Source: Gnetum montanum
Lineage: Eukaryota; Streptophyta; Gnetopsida; Gnetales; Gnetaceae
DNA: 64,000 nt
Assembly: GCA_015680685.1 (NCBI GenBank)
Contig: MNCI01003758.1
Location: 186,302 to 250,301, forward strand
Reading direction: 5' to 3'
This document shows, one piece after another, positions 57,301 through 64,000 of this stretch. The translations under genes were made by a program, and so were the position numbers. Position 1 is the stretch's first letter. Every line of letters starts with the position of its first letter. The notes beneath the pieces are model-generated. The model worked only from the letters and a program-made list of their open reading frames with translations, was not told where the DNA came from and did no database searches.

Positions 57301-59429
57301 TAATTTGAACTTGCAATTTACTGGGTGGCAAACCAACAAAGTAACAACTGAGCTATACTTCATTGGCGACGGTATAAAATTATTGCTAGTACCAAGTATC
57401 TATCTTTAAAACTAAAAACCAAAATCAAAGCAAGAACACATTCATGCAATAAATGACTTGAAACACCAAGATTTGAGCTAAACCGTATGTATATAAAATC
57501 ATCATTGCCTTCATCCCAGTAGTTTGGGGTAAATCATTGCGGTAGATGGGTGATTTGATTATTGATGGTATGCCTAACTGTCTGCCTTGCAACAGGCTGA
57601 ACAAATACTTTTGCATGCTGCTAGGTGGGACATGTGGACTTTGAGCTTGAATTTTATACACATGCCCTGACAACTTAATGCTGAACCAAATATAACTAAA
57701 CGTATCAGCAAATCTGGCTCCAAGTTGCAATCAAGAGTTTATGCAGCCAATAATGAAAAAGATGAAAATGTTGAAGTATGTTCTACATAATGCATAATTC
57801 AATTGGCAGTATCCTAAATGACTTAGATTGAAATAAGAATACTGTAATTTTCTGTTAAGAGAAAAATTGAAATCATTGTTAAAGAATAAAAATACAAACC
57901 ATGACAGTTTCCTTCAGCAAAATATTTAGTTCTTGTAAACGAATTCCTTTAGAATAATCCTGAAAATTAACGGCCAACGTCAGGCATCGTGTAACCCATA
58001 AAATCTTATTGAACAATTTCAAAAATTCTCCCCTGGGATTACAATTAATTTCTTGTAACATACATTATTCCTATATCCAGCGTTACCTTGAGTATGAGGA
58101 CACAGGCATTTAATTGAACGAATGAGGTACAAATTTGTGATATTCAGAAATAAACATTGCACATACCTTGTAGCTTTTTCCTTGCAGCTGAACAAACTGT
58201 ACAGAGCAATAATTCCTCGCAAACTCATATTTATCTTTCCCCAGCAACCCTGGCCTGTCCAAAGTAAGCCATGAATGGATGATAATAAAAGAAGTAACCA
58301 TTATATTTTGTATGGTATAGCAAAGAAGAGAGGATTTACCTTACAACATCAATCTGATGAAATATATCATATGGCCTGGACTATGAGAAAAGAGAAGGTA
58401 ATCAAATAAGAGGATCCTTTTCATTAATGAAACATTTGATACATGGAAACTGAAAAAACATATTTAATGTAATGTTTTGCAATCATAATTTCAAATATGG
58501 CAGATTTCATAGTCATGATGTCAAAAGAAGAAAATAATAAGTTTTAAGAACCTTGACAATGAGGGTGTTCCAGAGAGAAGAACAACATGCTCTACAGTTT
58601 TTGCCAAGTCAAGAACTGCCTGTGTCTGTTAAACCCAACCAATCAAAATCAAAAGTTAAAATGGCAGCCACAAACTCGAAACACAGGAATGTGAATGTTG
58701 GGCACAGCACATCAAAGTTGCCATATACCAAGACAATATTTCATTCTGTTCAGGTATTTGAAATGCACGTATGCTTCAACTTATTTATGCACTTTTCACT
58801 GTACTTAGTACAATGGTTAACCAAAGTTACCGAAAATAACCATTTATTGAGAAACATTTCAAGCAATGATAAAAGGATTACAAAAAAATTGAGCTTGTCA
58901 AAATAGTTTCATTGAAATCCATAAACTGTAAATTATCACACCCAGCACTTCATAGAGAAAATTTTCAGACCTTAATTTAAAATGCTTCCCATAAAAGTGA
59001 TACTATGTCAAATTTTTATTTACCTTCATGTTTCCCTAACACGCTCTCTAACATTGTACAATCTTTAAAGCATTACAAAATCCTCTGAACACAAAAGCTT
59101 CTCATTAAATGTACCAAAATAGCAATCAGAGACCATGACTCTAATTCACATGGTCAATTTATTAATAATACATATAGGAATTTGGAATTATTTTGAGTCC
59201 AATAATATAGAAGACAGTAGTTGTTACAAGGTAAAAAGTTAAAGCAGACAAACCTCATCACATTCTTTTGGCTTCTTGGTGCAACGCAAATTGTGTGATT
59301 CGTCCACAATTATAAACCCCCATGGCAACGTTAGCATATCCTTCCGCAAGCGACTAAGCATTGTGTATGATATAACTACAATCTTTGGACACTTGGGCAT
59401 TCCAAAAGGATTGTCTCTACGACCAAAAA
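24048..59429 (-). CDS. ZRANB3: ZRANB3-type SNF2 annealing helicase with C-terminal HNH nuclease (5' part outside window)
   Basis: CDS visible: complement join(24048..24152, 24243..24418, 24495..24574, 30985..31233, 31316..31503, 31625..31909, 32496..33113, 33389..33487, 33580..33645, 35169..35279, 55316..55417, 55623..55822, 56158..56395, 57900..57959, 58167..58254, 58340..58375, 58552..58625, 59254..59429). This gives 2951 nt and 982 residues to the stop. Every junction is GT-AG and phase-compatible. Domains in visible numbering: DESH box 42-45, SGTP 76-79, helicase C domain to about 416, acidic linker 417-622, NTGRVHLY segment from about 626, Cys clusters about 768-845, HNH 875-910. The SNF2-plus-HNH order matches the plant ZRANB3 homologue. 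By family it remodels stalled replication forks and cuts forked DNA in the nucleus. The Walker A exons lie beyond the window or are lost. Confidence 0.88.
25231..25402 (+). mobile_element. tRNA-like SINE, family A, copy 1
   Basis: ATCATTTGGAGTGATGGTAAAGTGC is followed by CTTGTTTCTCAAGTTGG and GGTTTGAGCTTGGG. The GTGATGGTAAAGTGC and GGTTTGAGCTT words sit like pol III A and B boxes of a tRNA-derived SINE. It continues with ACTCATCTACCAGCCTTCCT and ends in a T-rich tract. Four more copies occur in the window. Confidence 0.6.
26790..27400 (-). pseudogene. RTE-type LINE reverse transcriptase fragment
   Basis: On the minus strand: KLIVPIYKNKGYV, ANYRDIKLMSHTMKLWNIVIE, ENKYGFIPRRS and HIIFIDLEKAYENA. 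This series (IPIYKNKGD..NYRGI.LMSHTMKLWE, FG..PGRST, FIDLEKAYD) is the classic start of an RTE-clade reverse transcriptase. Stops occur throughout. It should have copied LINE RNA and probably served the SINEs nearby; that last point is inference. Confidence 0.75.
27441..27585 (+). mobile_element. SINE family A, copy 2
   Basis: GGAGTGATGGTAAGATCCTTG, CTCAAATTGTAAGACCAGG and GTTTGAGCTTAGG match copy 1, followed by TTTCACTCATCTACTAATCC and a GTAGGATAAGCATT tail. Confidence 0.6.
28335..28455 (+). pseudogene. RTE-type LINE fragment (opposite strand to the one at 27 kb)
   Basis: The frame reads FEVKKTLFKIKNGKATRPNTIPIEV, matching the EV..AL..MKNGKAVGPD.IPIEV block that precedes the RTE reverse transcriptase core. 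It may belong to a larger decayed stretch starting near 27640. It lies on the opposite strand to 26790-27400, so it is a separate or inverted fragment. Confidence 0.6.
28471..28590 (-). mobile_element. SINE family A, copy 3 (5'-truncated)
   Basis: In reverse orientation, AGATGAGTGAAAGTCTAACC and TGCTCGAGCTTCAATC match the 3' two thirds of copy 1. The A-box region is missing. Confidence 0.5.
28704..28865 (-). mobile_element. SINE family A, copy 4
   Basis: Full-length in reverse orientation: it ends at TACCATCACTCCAAATGATG (the complement of the A-box end), has a GCTCGAACCC B-box complement and GATGAGTGAAACGCTAAC. Confidence 0.6.
29550..29790 (+). mobile_element. tRNA-like SINE, family B
   Basis: ACCTGGCTAAAGCATTTGGC followed by GGTTGCAAGTTCAATCCC looks like tRNA A and B boxes. 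Its tail (AAAATCATCATGAAATCCTT ... GGGCACCATGATGATA) resembles sequence next to the copia element at about 49980-50060 and 55140-55220, so those may be related 3' ends. Confidence 0.5.
30401..30467 (-). mobile_element. tRNA-derived SINE head
   Basis: The minus strand reads GTTAGCTTAGTGGTAAGAGC, then about 25 bases, then AAGTTTGATTCTAG. This is a near-canonical tRNA A box and B box at normal spacing. No body could be delimited, so a lone decayed tRNA gene is the alternative. Confidence 0.6.
30985..31909 (-). CDS. ZRANB3: helicase gene exons: NTGR substrate-recognition segment and Cys-rich module
   Basis: Exon 31625-31909 starts VSANTGRVHLYTYDFGEEF and continues with FQPEEVESP and RPLRLPLCLEL; it resembles the substrate-recognition domain of ZRANB3. 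Exon 31316-31503 has GGSKRRVAPRDEIADALP and CKLCLNPC. Exon 30985-31233 has YFEDLFCKFSCFEEYRMR, then HGICTQCKLDCHKLVK. Six to eight Cys and a His suggest a zinc-binding fold before the nuclease. The donor at 31315 is weak (GTGGGT) but is the only one that keeps phase. Confidence 0.85.
31910..32018 (-). other. possible cryptic (poison-type) exon in the helicase gene
   Basis: This 109-nt segment is preceded by ATATTTCAG and followed by GTAAGT. One frame is open (QLCDKCTSFFEKEGH). In the frame set by the upstream exon it reads V-stop. The preceding and following exons join perfectly without it, so the main transcript should skip it. Confidence 0.3.
32496..33113 (-). CDS. ZRANB3: helicase exon: acidic, poorly conserved linker
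   Basis: A single 618-nt exon encodes 206 residues (visible 417-622) rich in S, D, E and N, with isolated Cys pairs (CDENENDCRKC). It sits between the helicase core and the NTGR segment, where animal ZRANB3 has its NZF ubiquitin-binding finger; I see no NZF pattern. The acceptor is TGATCAG followed by GTAAGC, an unusual start for an exon, but phase and the following frame support it. The exon ends HSLLFE, which joins in phase to VSANTGRV. Confidence 0.75.
33389..35279 (-). CDS. ZRANB3: helicase exons: motifs V and VI
   Basis: Exon 35169-35279 reads ITAGGVGLDFSAAQSV then EIPKTASEMMQ (motif V). Exon 33580-33645 reads AEDRVHRRGLKSAINIY (motif VI arginine fingers at visible residues 365-369). 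Exon 33389-33487 (DTSDESHWKQLNKSFERI) closes the lobe. In most SNF2 proteins motif VI ends RRGQ; here Q is L. Exon 35169 joins exon 55316 across a 20-kb intron, in phase 0. Confidence 0.88.
35539..38028. repeat. possible transposable element with short inverted ends
   Basis: The left end TTACATCCCATCCC and the right end GGATGGGGTGTTAC are imperfect inverted repeats. Plant LTRs often start TGTAACACCCC, which is the minus-strand reading of the right end. The 2.5-kb interior has no recognised frame, contains the N gap and is GT-rich. Solo LTR or DNA element, undecided. Confidence 0.3.
36549..36611. other. assembly gap, 63 N
   Basis: A run of N within the large intron. The sequence on either side does not obviously match. 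Confidence 0.99.
38521..38635 (+). mobile_element. SINE family A, copy 5
   Basis: ATCATTTGGAGTGATGGTAAGGTGC and CTTGTTTCTCAAGTTGTAAC match copy 1. The B-box region is eroded (CTAATCTTGAGC). Confidence 0.55.
38694..40846. mobile_element. long-terminal-inverted-repeat DNA element (fold-back or Mutator-like)
   Basis: The left arm (about 38694-39525) and right arm (about 40055-40846) are inverted copies. Paired landmarks: ATGCAAGAATGGACCAAG against CTTGGTCCATCCTTGCAT; TTTTGGTAAGCTTG against CAAGCTTACCAAAA; GCTCCAAGCTTCCA against TGGAAGCTTGGAGC; GGGCCACTTTCC against GGAAAGTGGCCC. The arms are about 0.8 kb each, with about 0.5 kb between. No transposase frame is visible, so it is non-autonomous. 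I could not find a target-site duplication. Confidence 0.75.
41204..41600 (-). mobile_element. probable 3' end of a minus-strand LINE
   Basis: A 16-T run (41204-41219) would be the poly(A) tail of a minus-strand retroposon. Upstream on that strand are low-complexity leucine/glycine/phenylalanine-coding repeats typical of degenerate LINE 3' UTR text. No reverse transcriptase motif was seen, so it is 5'-truncated or something else. Confidence 0.35.
43103..43358 (+). repeat. 128-bp tandem duplication in the LINE reverse transcriptase
   Basis: 43103-43230 and 43231-43358 both begin AGTTxGGGGCCTTTTCCTTG and include GACTT..A..GGGGATCCTTTGT. The duplicated block covers the QGDPLSP motif, and 128 is not a multiple of three. 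Confidence 0.85.
45266..45308 (+). repeat. poly(G) and (GA)n microsatellite
   Basis: G11 at 45266-45276 followed by AGGA and about 15 GA units to 45308, within the LINE remnant. Confidence 0.95.
46300..50072. other. intron stretch without recognised genes
   Basis: AT-rich, with an (AAT)n repeat at 47084-47109 and a lone N at 48268. Around 48931-49875 the edges carry similar ACTTTTT-rich text in opposite orientation and a short D/S-rich frame (SDSDDDYILNEM) lies near 49240. This might be a decayed DNA element, but the support is thin. Confidence 0.4.
47084..47109. repeat. (AAT)n microsatellite
   Basis: About nine AAT units in an AT-rich context. Confidence 0.9.
50073..50077. repeat. copia target-site duplication, left (GTTTG)
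   Basis: It pairs with ATTTG at 55032-55036, four of five bases matching, directly outside the two 219-bp LTRs. Confidence 0.6.
50078..50296 (-). mobile_element. copia 3' LTR
   Basis: The minus strand begins TGTTGAAAAAGTCAAGAATA and ends TATTTTTTA. Adjacent to the polypurine tract. Same length as the partner at 54813-55031. Confidence 0.88.
50304..52304 (-). pseudogene. copia reverse transcriptase and RNase H
   Basis: From right to left: WRLAVKEEMNALIKN (about 51790), then a stop where TWxxVxLP is expected, RYKARLVAKGFTQ, VCRLRKSLYELKQSPRTWF (about 51400), the catalytic YVDDIILIG (about 51260), IKDLGALKCFLGMEFA, LVGILIYLSHTRLDIVFAV, RNase H with DVDWAG (about 50780), SSAEVEFRSI and a C-terminus VADILTKGL. 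At least four stops interrupt. The DVDW start of RNase H replaces the usual DADW. Confidence 0.9.
52305..53640 (-). pseudogene. copia protease remnant and integrase
   Basis: The protease site reads IIDLGAFDHMT at about 53580-53615, where WIIDSGASDHMT is usual: the active-site serine is leucine and W is a stop. The pre-integrase zinc domain follows (WHLSLGHPS...CDVCHLSK, 53010-53230). The integrase core shows NDVWGP, RLDNGTKYF and QQNGIAERK, so the three acidic positions remain, but TAG and TGA codons split it. The GKRV/KRGYKC-type C-terminal motif lies near 52450-52500. Confidence 0.85.
53806..54600 (-). pseudogene. copia gag
   Basis: It has VTWDAENSMVMTWLVNSM, LWDNVTQIYLDMGN, VYELNLKLGDICQGDDS and YFNSLKRIWQDLD, typical of the UBN2/copia gag domain (54581-54144). 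A frame change follows, then a nucleocapsid finger CDHCNKPHHTRETYW in which the last Cys of the CCHC set is Tyr. It packages element RNA in intact relatives. Confidence 0.85.
54795..54812 (-). other. copia primer-binding site
   Basis: The minus strand reads TGGTATTAGAGCAAGATT, one transition from the usual TGGTATCAGAGC complementary to initiator tRNA-Met. It directly abuts the LTR. Confidence 0.8.
54813..55031 (-). mobile_element. copia 5' LTR
   Basis: The minus strand begins TGTTGAAAAAGTCAAAATTA. It is 219 bp, like the other LTR. ATTTG follows as the probable target duplication. Confidence 0.88.
55316..59429 (-). CDS. ZRANB3: helicase exons: DESH box to start of the C-terminal lobe (8 exons)
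   Basis: Exon 59254-59429 begins FGRRDNPF and contains SYTMLSRLR and FIIVDESHNL (motif II). Exon 58552-58625 ends VVLLSGTPSLS (motif III). The 36-nt exon 58340-58375 encodes PYDIFHQIDVV. Exon 58167-58254 has KYEFARNYC. Exon 57900-57959 is the conserved RLQELNILLKE, and exon 56158-56395 starts RRMKENVLSQLPPKRR, then an acidic Cys/Ser-rich insert. Exon 55623-55822 ends KKMVIFAHHIRVLDGIQ (motif IV) and exon 55316-55417 has EFVRIDGST. These segments form the ATPase core that pumps and reanneals DNA. Introns here are short to moderate (51 bp to 1.9 kb), unlike those downstream. The first codon of the leftmost-listed protein end is split and needs one base from an unseen exon. Confidence 0.88.
57121..57363 (-). 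mobile_element. tRNA-derived SINE in a helicase intron
   Basis: The minus strand reads GTATAGCTCAGTTGTTACTT, later GCAAGTTCAAATT, at A-box/B-box spacing. A body with GTTAAACTCAGCCGGCTGTA follows. It lies in the intron between exons 57900 and 56395. Confidence 0.55.
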
Positions 59430-59640
59430 CTATAAACAATCTGATCAAGTTAAAAATATTTTCTAAGTACATACAAACATAAAACATTAGTATTATTAAT
59501 CATATATGAAAGAACACTGATACAAATAACACGCACTAAATACAAAAGTGTCTCATTTTTAAAATAAAAGAAAATCATAATATTAAAGGCTGCAATAAAA
59601 TTATAACAAAGTATTTTAATACAATACGACAGTTTGACAG

Positions 59641-62600
59641 AACTAATGTGTAAGTGTTGGAGGTTCCTTTGGTTGATGTGAAACTTGAAATCCCACGATG
59701 GAGAGGAAGAGGATGAGTAGAGGAAGTGTGATAGGCAAGGGGAGCATGATGGGCGGGGGGAGCATTTTGGGCAGCAGCGTTGTGCTAGGAAATGGCATTG
59801 TAGGTGTGGGCAAGTGAGCGGTTGGAGTGTTTGGGGGGTAGCTAGAGGATAGCAACTCAAGGTCACTAGAGGAGAAGGTTGCGAAGCAGGAGCCGGTTGG
59901 GGCCAAGACCAAGGGTGATGTTGCAAATGGGGCCAAGGGTTCTTATGCTGCTGTGACCAAGCGTGCTTTGTTAGGTTTGGCACCTAAGCAGGTTTATCTG
60001 GATGGGCGGAGTGGTCTTGTGGCTAGGCCATGGATGCCAAGTTTAGGTGGTGTGGATGAGGTCTCCTGTCAAGGGTCAAGCCTTCATCTGAAGGTGCATG
60101 TGCCAGTTCCTGAAGGGTTGCAAGTGATGAAACATAGCCTCATTGGCCATTTCATCTCCACGGGTGCTAGGCCCAGCTTGGAAGCTATCCAACGTTGGGT
60201 TACTTCAACTTGGAAGATGGGATGAGTGGAAGTTAACCTGCTCTCTGACAGTTTATTCCTATTTGTTTTTCCTAACTTGAATGCTAGAGACTAAGTCCTA
60301 TTGGTGGGACCGTGGTTCTTTGGGGCTCAAGGGTTAGTGCTAACATCATGGCAAGCTAGGGCACATTGTCAATCTAATCTATTCTCATGTGCTCCAGTTT
60401 GGGTTCATATCTTGGGTGTACCATGGGAGTTTCGGGGGTCAAAGTTTCTGCATATGCTTGCTAGTTTTTCCAAGGAATTTATCGTGTTTGATAAATTTAC
60501 CATGTCTACGGAAAGGATGAGTTCTGTCTATTTCTATTTCTGGCAACCTCTTTCATCAAAGGAGCTGGTCACAGAGATAAAGCTTAAGCTTCTTGAGGGG
60601 AAGAAGCGCCTTACCATATAGTAAGAAAATTTAAACATGCAGCCTCCCCCAAAGAGAATTCTACTTAGGGCTACACCGTTTGAGGTAAGGCAAACCACAA
60701 AACTATAGATTGCAAAGGTAAGGGAAAAGGTCACGGCTGGGAGAAGTAGGGGGTTGGAGGTGGGGAGGGGGCATAGGGTAAGGCTGGACAAATACAAAAG
60801 CAAACTACTCCCACCTTTCCAACTCCTTTGGTTGTGCCTTCATCCCCTCCTATCCCGCAGCAATCTCCTAAATGGGACAAGACTGCAGGTTTTTCAAATC
60901 GGCCCTTTTCTCCTTCTGAATGGGCCAAGGTCATGGCTCCATCAAACCATTTCTCTCACTGCAAACCTTGAATGAGGGCAAAGATGTGCTACCGCCAGCG
61001 AGGAAGGGGTCTTCACCTTTCTGTGCACTACTTCCAACTAATTGTGTTTCTGCCGAGAGGGGCTCTTCCAAGAGCCCCCTTGAAACCTGTTTTGTTGGCA
61101 ACATAGTGGGAGGAAGCTGTGGGCTTCGAAGTGTTGGCCAATCCTAGGAAAATAGGATGCCCCTCTACTTCAGAGTCAAGGAACAAGAGAACCTAGCATG
61201 AGATTGATTTGGGAACCCAAATGACCCTGAAAGGGGTTTACAAGAAAAGGTCCACCAATAAACCATGAATATCATTTCTTGGAATTGCAATAGACAAGGT
61301 ACCCCCTACAAAAGAAGTACCTTGAAGGATTTAGTTTATCATTGTAAAGTGGATCTTGTGTGCCTACATGAGACCAAACTGGCAAGGGCACAAAAACAAA
61401 TTTTGGAATGGGCTAGGTGGCAAACAACATTTGTGGATTGTATTGGGAAGTCAGGGCTTAGCCATTCTTTCTCGAGTTACTATGTAGTTGCTAGAAGCTT
61501 CGAAATGGGGCATTTCAGGTTTCTGAGCAAACCAAAATATTTGGGTGACATTTTTATGGACCACAGGATCCTGAAGCGTGCCTGATGGAATTACGCAAGA
61601 TTGCACTGAAGATCCCAAACAAGTCAACTTGGCTGATTATTGGGAACTTCAACCAAAGGATGTTCCCTTGGAAAAGACCAAAAATGATTCTACTCCCCCA
61701 CCTAATAGTTAGAAAGCCTTTGAGTACCTTAAAGATTTCGATATGATGGATTTGCAACTCACATGTTGTCATTTTACCTGGAGTAACAGAAGGATAGGAA
61801 AGGACTACGTCATGTCTCGAATCAATAGGGTGTGGGTCAGTTCTACTCTGTTGCTAAAGTAGGAGATACAGGTGCAAGGGTTAGAAAGAAGGGCATCTAA
61901 TCACAGGCCCTTACTCTGCTCTCTCTGCAAAACTATTTCTTTGGGGCCAAAGTTGTTCAAATTGGAAAGAGCGTGGCTGACCAAACCTTGGCTAGCAGAC
62001 TTGGTTTATGATGTTTGGAGATGATATATGAACTGTGTGGATCCTAGAGATTTCCTTGACCAGGCACTGTCCACTTTAAAGTGGTGAATAAGGGACCGAC
62101 AAAAAGGTAAGAAATATGCATTTAAAGAATACAAAGAAGAGCTGTCGGTAAAGTTGTGTGGGATTCAAGAGCTCCAAGAACAAGGACAATCTCTGGAACA
62201 AGAGGAATATGAGGTTCTTCTAGAGTTGCAACAACTTTTGGTGGAAGAGGAATACTATTGGAAGAAGTGCAATCGTACAAAGTGGTTATGGGATGACGAT
62301 CGCAATACAAAATTTTTCTTTGTGGCTACTAAGGCCAACGTAGCAACAAAAAAGATCCATGGCCTTAAGCAAGGGCACCAGATGATCACTGATGATCATG
62401 ATGTGGTTGCTACCCTACAGGAGTATTGGGCCAAAATTTGGTCAAGGGGAGATGTATCCCTATTTCCATCCACATTAACAAGGTAGTGATGCTAGTAATG
62501 GCTCCCATCACTAAGTAGGAAATCTCATAGGCCTTCCGATTATGCATTCTAACAAAGCCCCTAGACCGAACAAATGGTCGATGGAGTTTTTCATAATGTT

Positions 62601-64000
62601 TTTTGACATAATTGGGGATAATTTGTTAGATGCCTTTAATCTGATGCTACAATGGGGACAAGTGAGGCATGAGGTTAATTGCTCCAAAATTGTTCTAATT
62701 CCAAAAGCAAATAATCCACTAAGCCTACGCACTTTCACCTAATTGGGGTATGTAACACTCCCCTCCACATGTTTACCGAGATTTTGGTGGCCAAGTTACA
62801 GCCTCTTATGCCAATTCTGGTAGCAAATAGGTTCATTAAAGGTAGATCCATACAGGACCAAATCCTATTATTTCAAGAAATTATGCATCTGCTAAAGCAA
62901 GAGAATTTCCTAGATATGTGTCTCAAGCTTGACATAGCCAAGGCTTATGATACGGTTTCTTGGAAGGCACTAAGAGAGATCATGCCTAGAAAAGGCCTTC
63001 ATCTGAAATTTGTTGAACTCTATATTCTAATTCAAAAGTCAGGCACCTACTATTTTGAAATAAATGGAAACCGTTGGGGGTTTCCTCCCCTCAAAGGGGG
63101 TAACACCAAGTAGATCCTTTATCGCCATATCTCTTTATTATTGTTATGGATACTATGAATTTGTGCGGCAAATCAGAAAGAGTCCGCGGTCTCAAGAGTG
63201 GGGAGGTTACTTGTATCATAGAACATTATGTAGATGATATCATTGTTTTCACCCAAGGGGCTGTTCCTCAAGCAAATGCAATCGCGCGGGCCTTGAATAG
63301 GATGTCTCAGGAGATTGGATTGACAGTTAACTAGGGGAAGTTGGCAGTTCATCTTGTTTGCATGGCTACTCAGGTAAGAAGTATTATTCGCTGTAACCTT
63401 GGCATTCTATAGGGTACAGCTCCGGCTACATATTTGGGACTTCCCATCTTTAACTGGCATAGAAAAGAAACATGGACTCGGCTTATCCAAAAACTTTAGA
63501 TGAGAATCTAGCATTGGACCAACTGCTTCCTTACAAGGAAAGGATAAATCCTTTTGGCAACCTCTATTTTATCTACCATGACTAGGTATACTACATCTAT
63601 AGCTATACCTCTGCAAGGGGTAATTGACAAGGTTGATCAAATTTTCCATAACTTTTTTTGGTCAAGCAACAAGGGAGGACATCATATGCACCTCGTTTCA
63701 TGGGACAAAGTGGTGCATCCAACTCGTGTGGGTGGTCTTGGCATTGTCAGATTTCATGATGTGGTTTCAATGGGCTATCAATGGCTCATTAATTAGCTTT
63801 TAAATGTTGACTTGAGTAGATCTTGGGCTTTAATTATGTGACACAAATACATTCTTTGGGAGGCGGGACATTGCAACTCTTGGATATAGCATGGTATCTA
63901 TACCACTGTCCAAACGTTGCAACCATTAGGTTTATTGGGAGCCCCACCACATCAATTATTGCTTACTCATTTTCCTACTATGGTTGGATGGTGGCAGATT
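59641..64000 (+). pseudogene. L1-type LINE, runs off the right edge
   Basis: ORF1 (about 59690-60620) has GSYAAVTKRA, then a DUF4283-like part with LVGPWFFGAQGLVLTSW and APVWVHILGVPWEF. ORF2 starts at 61265 (MNIISWNCNRQGTP, endonuclease strand 1), with HETK carrying the catalytic Glu near 61368, then decays (61585-62100). Reverse transcriptase blocks: HSNKAPRPNKWSMEFF (62543), VLIPKANNP, FIKGRSIQDQILLFQEI (62838), LDIAKAYDTVSW (62929) and HYVDDIIVF (63225). WDKVVHPTRVGGLGIVRF lies near 63702-63755. Many stops. It lies antisense to the helicase gene and probably within its next upstream intron. Confidence 0.85.

Noticed and set aside
59450-59983. 177-codon minus-strand proline/serine-rich open frame upstream of the DESH exon, tested as a helicase exon
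   Set aside because: Contains no Walker A or other SNF2 motif. Its right part is antisense to LINE ORF1, and the DESH exon has its own acceptor at 59430.
1-64000. CRISPR arrays, bacterial operons, rRNA genes
   Set aside because: None seen; the tandem repeats present are single duplications, microsatellites or one minisatellite, in a plant nuclear context.

Overview
The window reads as nuclear DNA of a land plant with a large, transposon-rich genome. A gymnosperm, probably a conifer, fits best: plant-type proteins, very long introns packed with old decayed LTR elements, LINEs and SINEs, assembly gaps (63 N at 36549-36611, single N elsewhere) and low gene density. I cannot name the species. 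Only two host genes can be supported, both on the minus strand, and both look intact where visible.

1-19.2 kb: nested Ty3/gypsy (Athila/Tat-like) retrotransposons. A minus-strand element (gag, primer-binding site, LTR) was hit in its LTR by a related plus-strand element of 16.9 kb (1889-18783), bounded by an exact 5-bp duplication AATGA. The inserted element carries gag and a decayed PR-RT-RNaseH-IN pol. Then, instead of one extra downstream ORF, it has that ORF twice as a giant palindrome: arms of about 3.5 kb, 10946-14447 and 14600-18037. In short stretches compared by eye the two arms differ by about 11%, the same as the two LTRs. This suggests the palindrome formed at about the time of insertion, possibly during reverse transcription. 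It is the most unusual object in the window.

20.5-22.3 kb: a compact three-exon gene for a 169-residue MaoC/hot-dog 3-hydroxyacyl-thioester dehydratase of the mitochondrial type II fatty-acid synthesis kind (HTD2-like), with catalytic D54/H59 present.

24.0-59.4 kb (and continuing past the window): a ZRANB3-type annealing helicase/endonuclease gene. Eighteen exons splice in phase into 982 residues, from just before the DESH box through helicase motifs III-VI, a substrate-recognition-like segment, cysteine clusters and an intact C-terminal HNH nuclease. The first exons (Walker A) are not seen. Its introns are transposon hosts. The 20-kb intron (35280-55315) holds a complete 4.95-kb Ty1/copia element (50078-55031), a degenerate L1-type LINE (about 43.09-46.30 kb), a 2.15-kb long-terminal-inverted-repeat element (38694-40846) and an assembly gap. 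The 6.4-kb intron (24575-30984) holds RTE-type LINE fragments and several SINEs.

59.6-64.0 kb: a plus-strand L1-type LINE (ORF1, endonuclease, reverse transcriptase), decayed and running off the right edge, probably inside the next upstream intron of the helicase gene.

The two host genes share a strand with 1.76 kb between the helicase stop and the dehydratase start. Nothing suggests that they work together. Exon limits come from splice consensus, phase and family similarity recalled from memory; no transcript or database check was possible.
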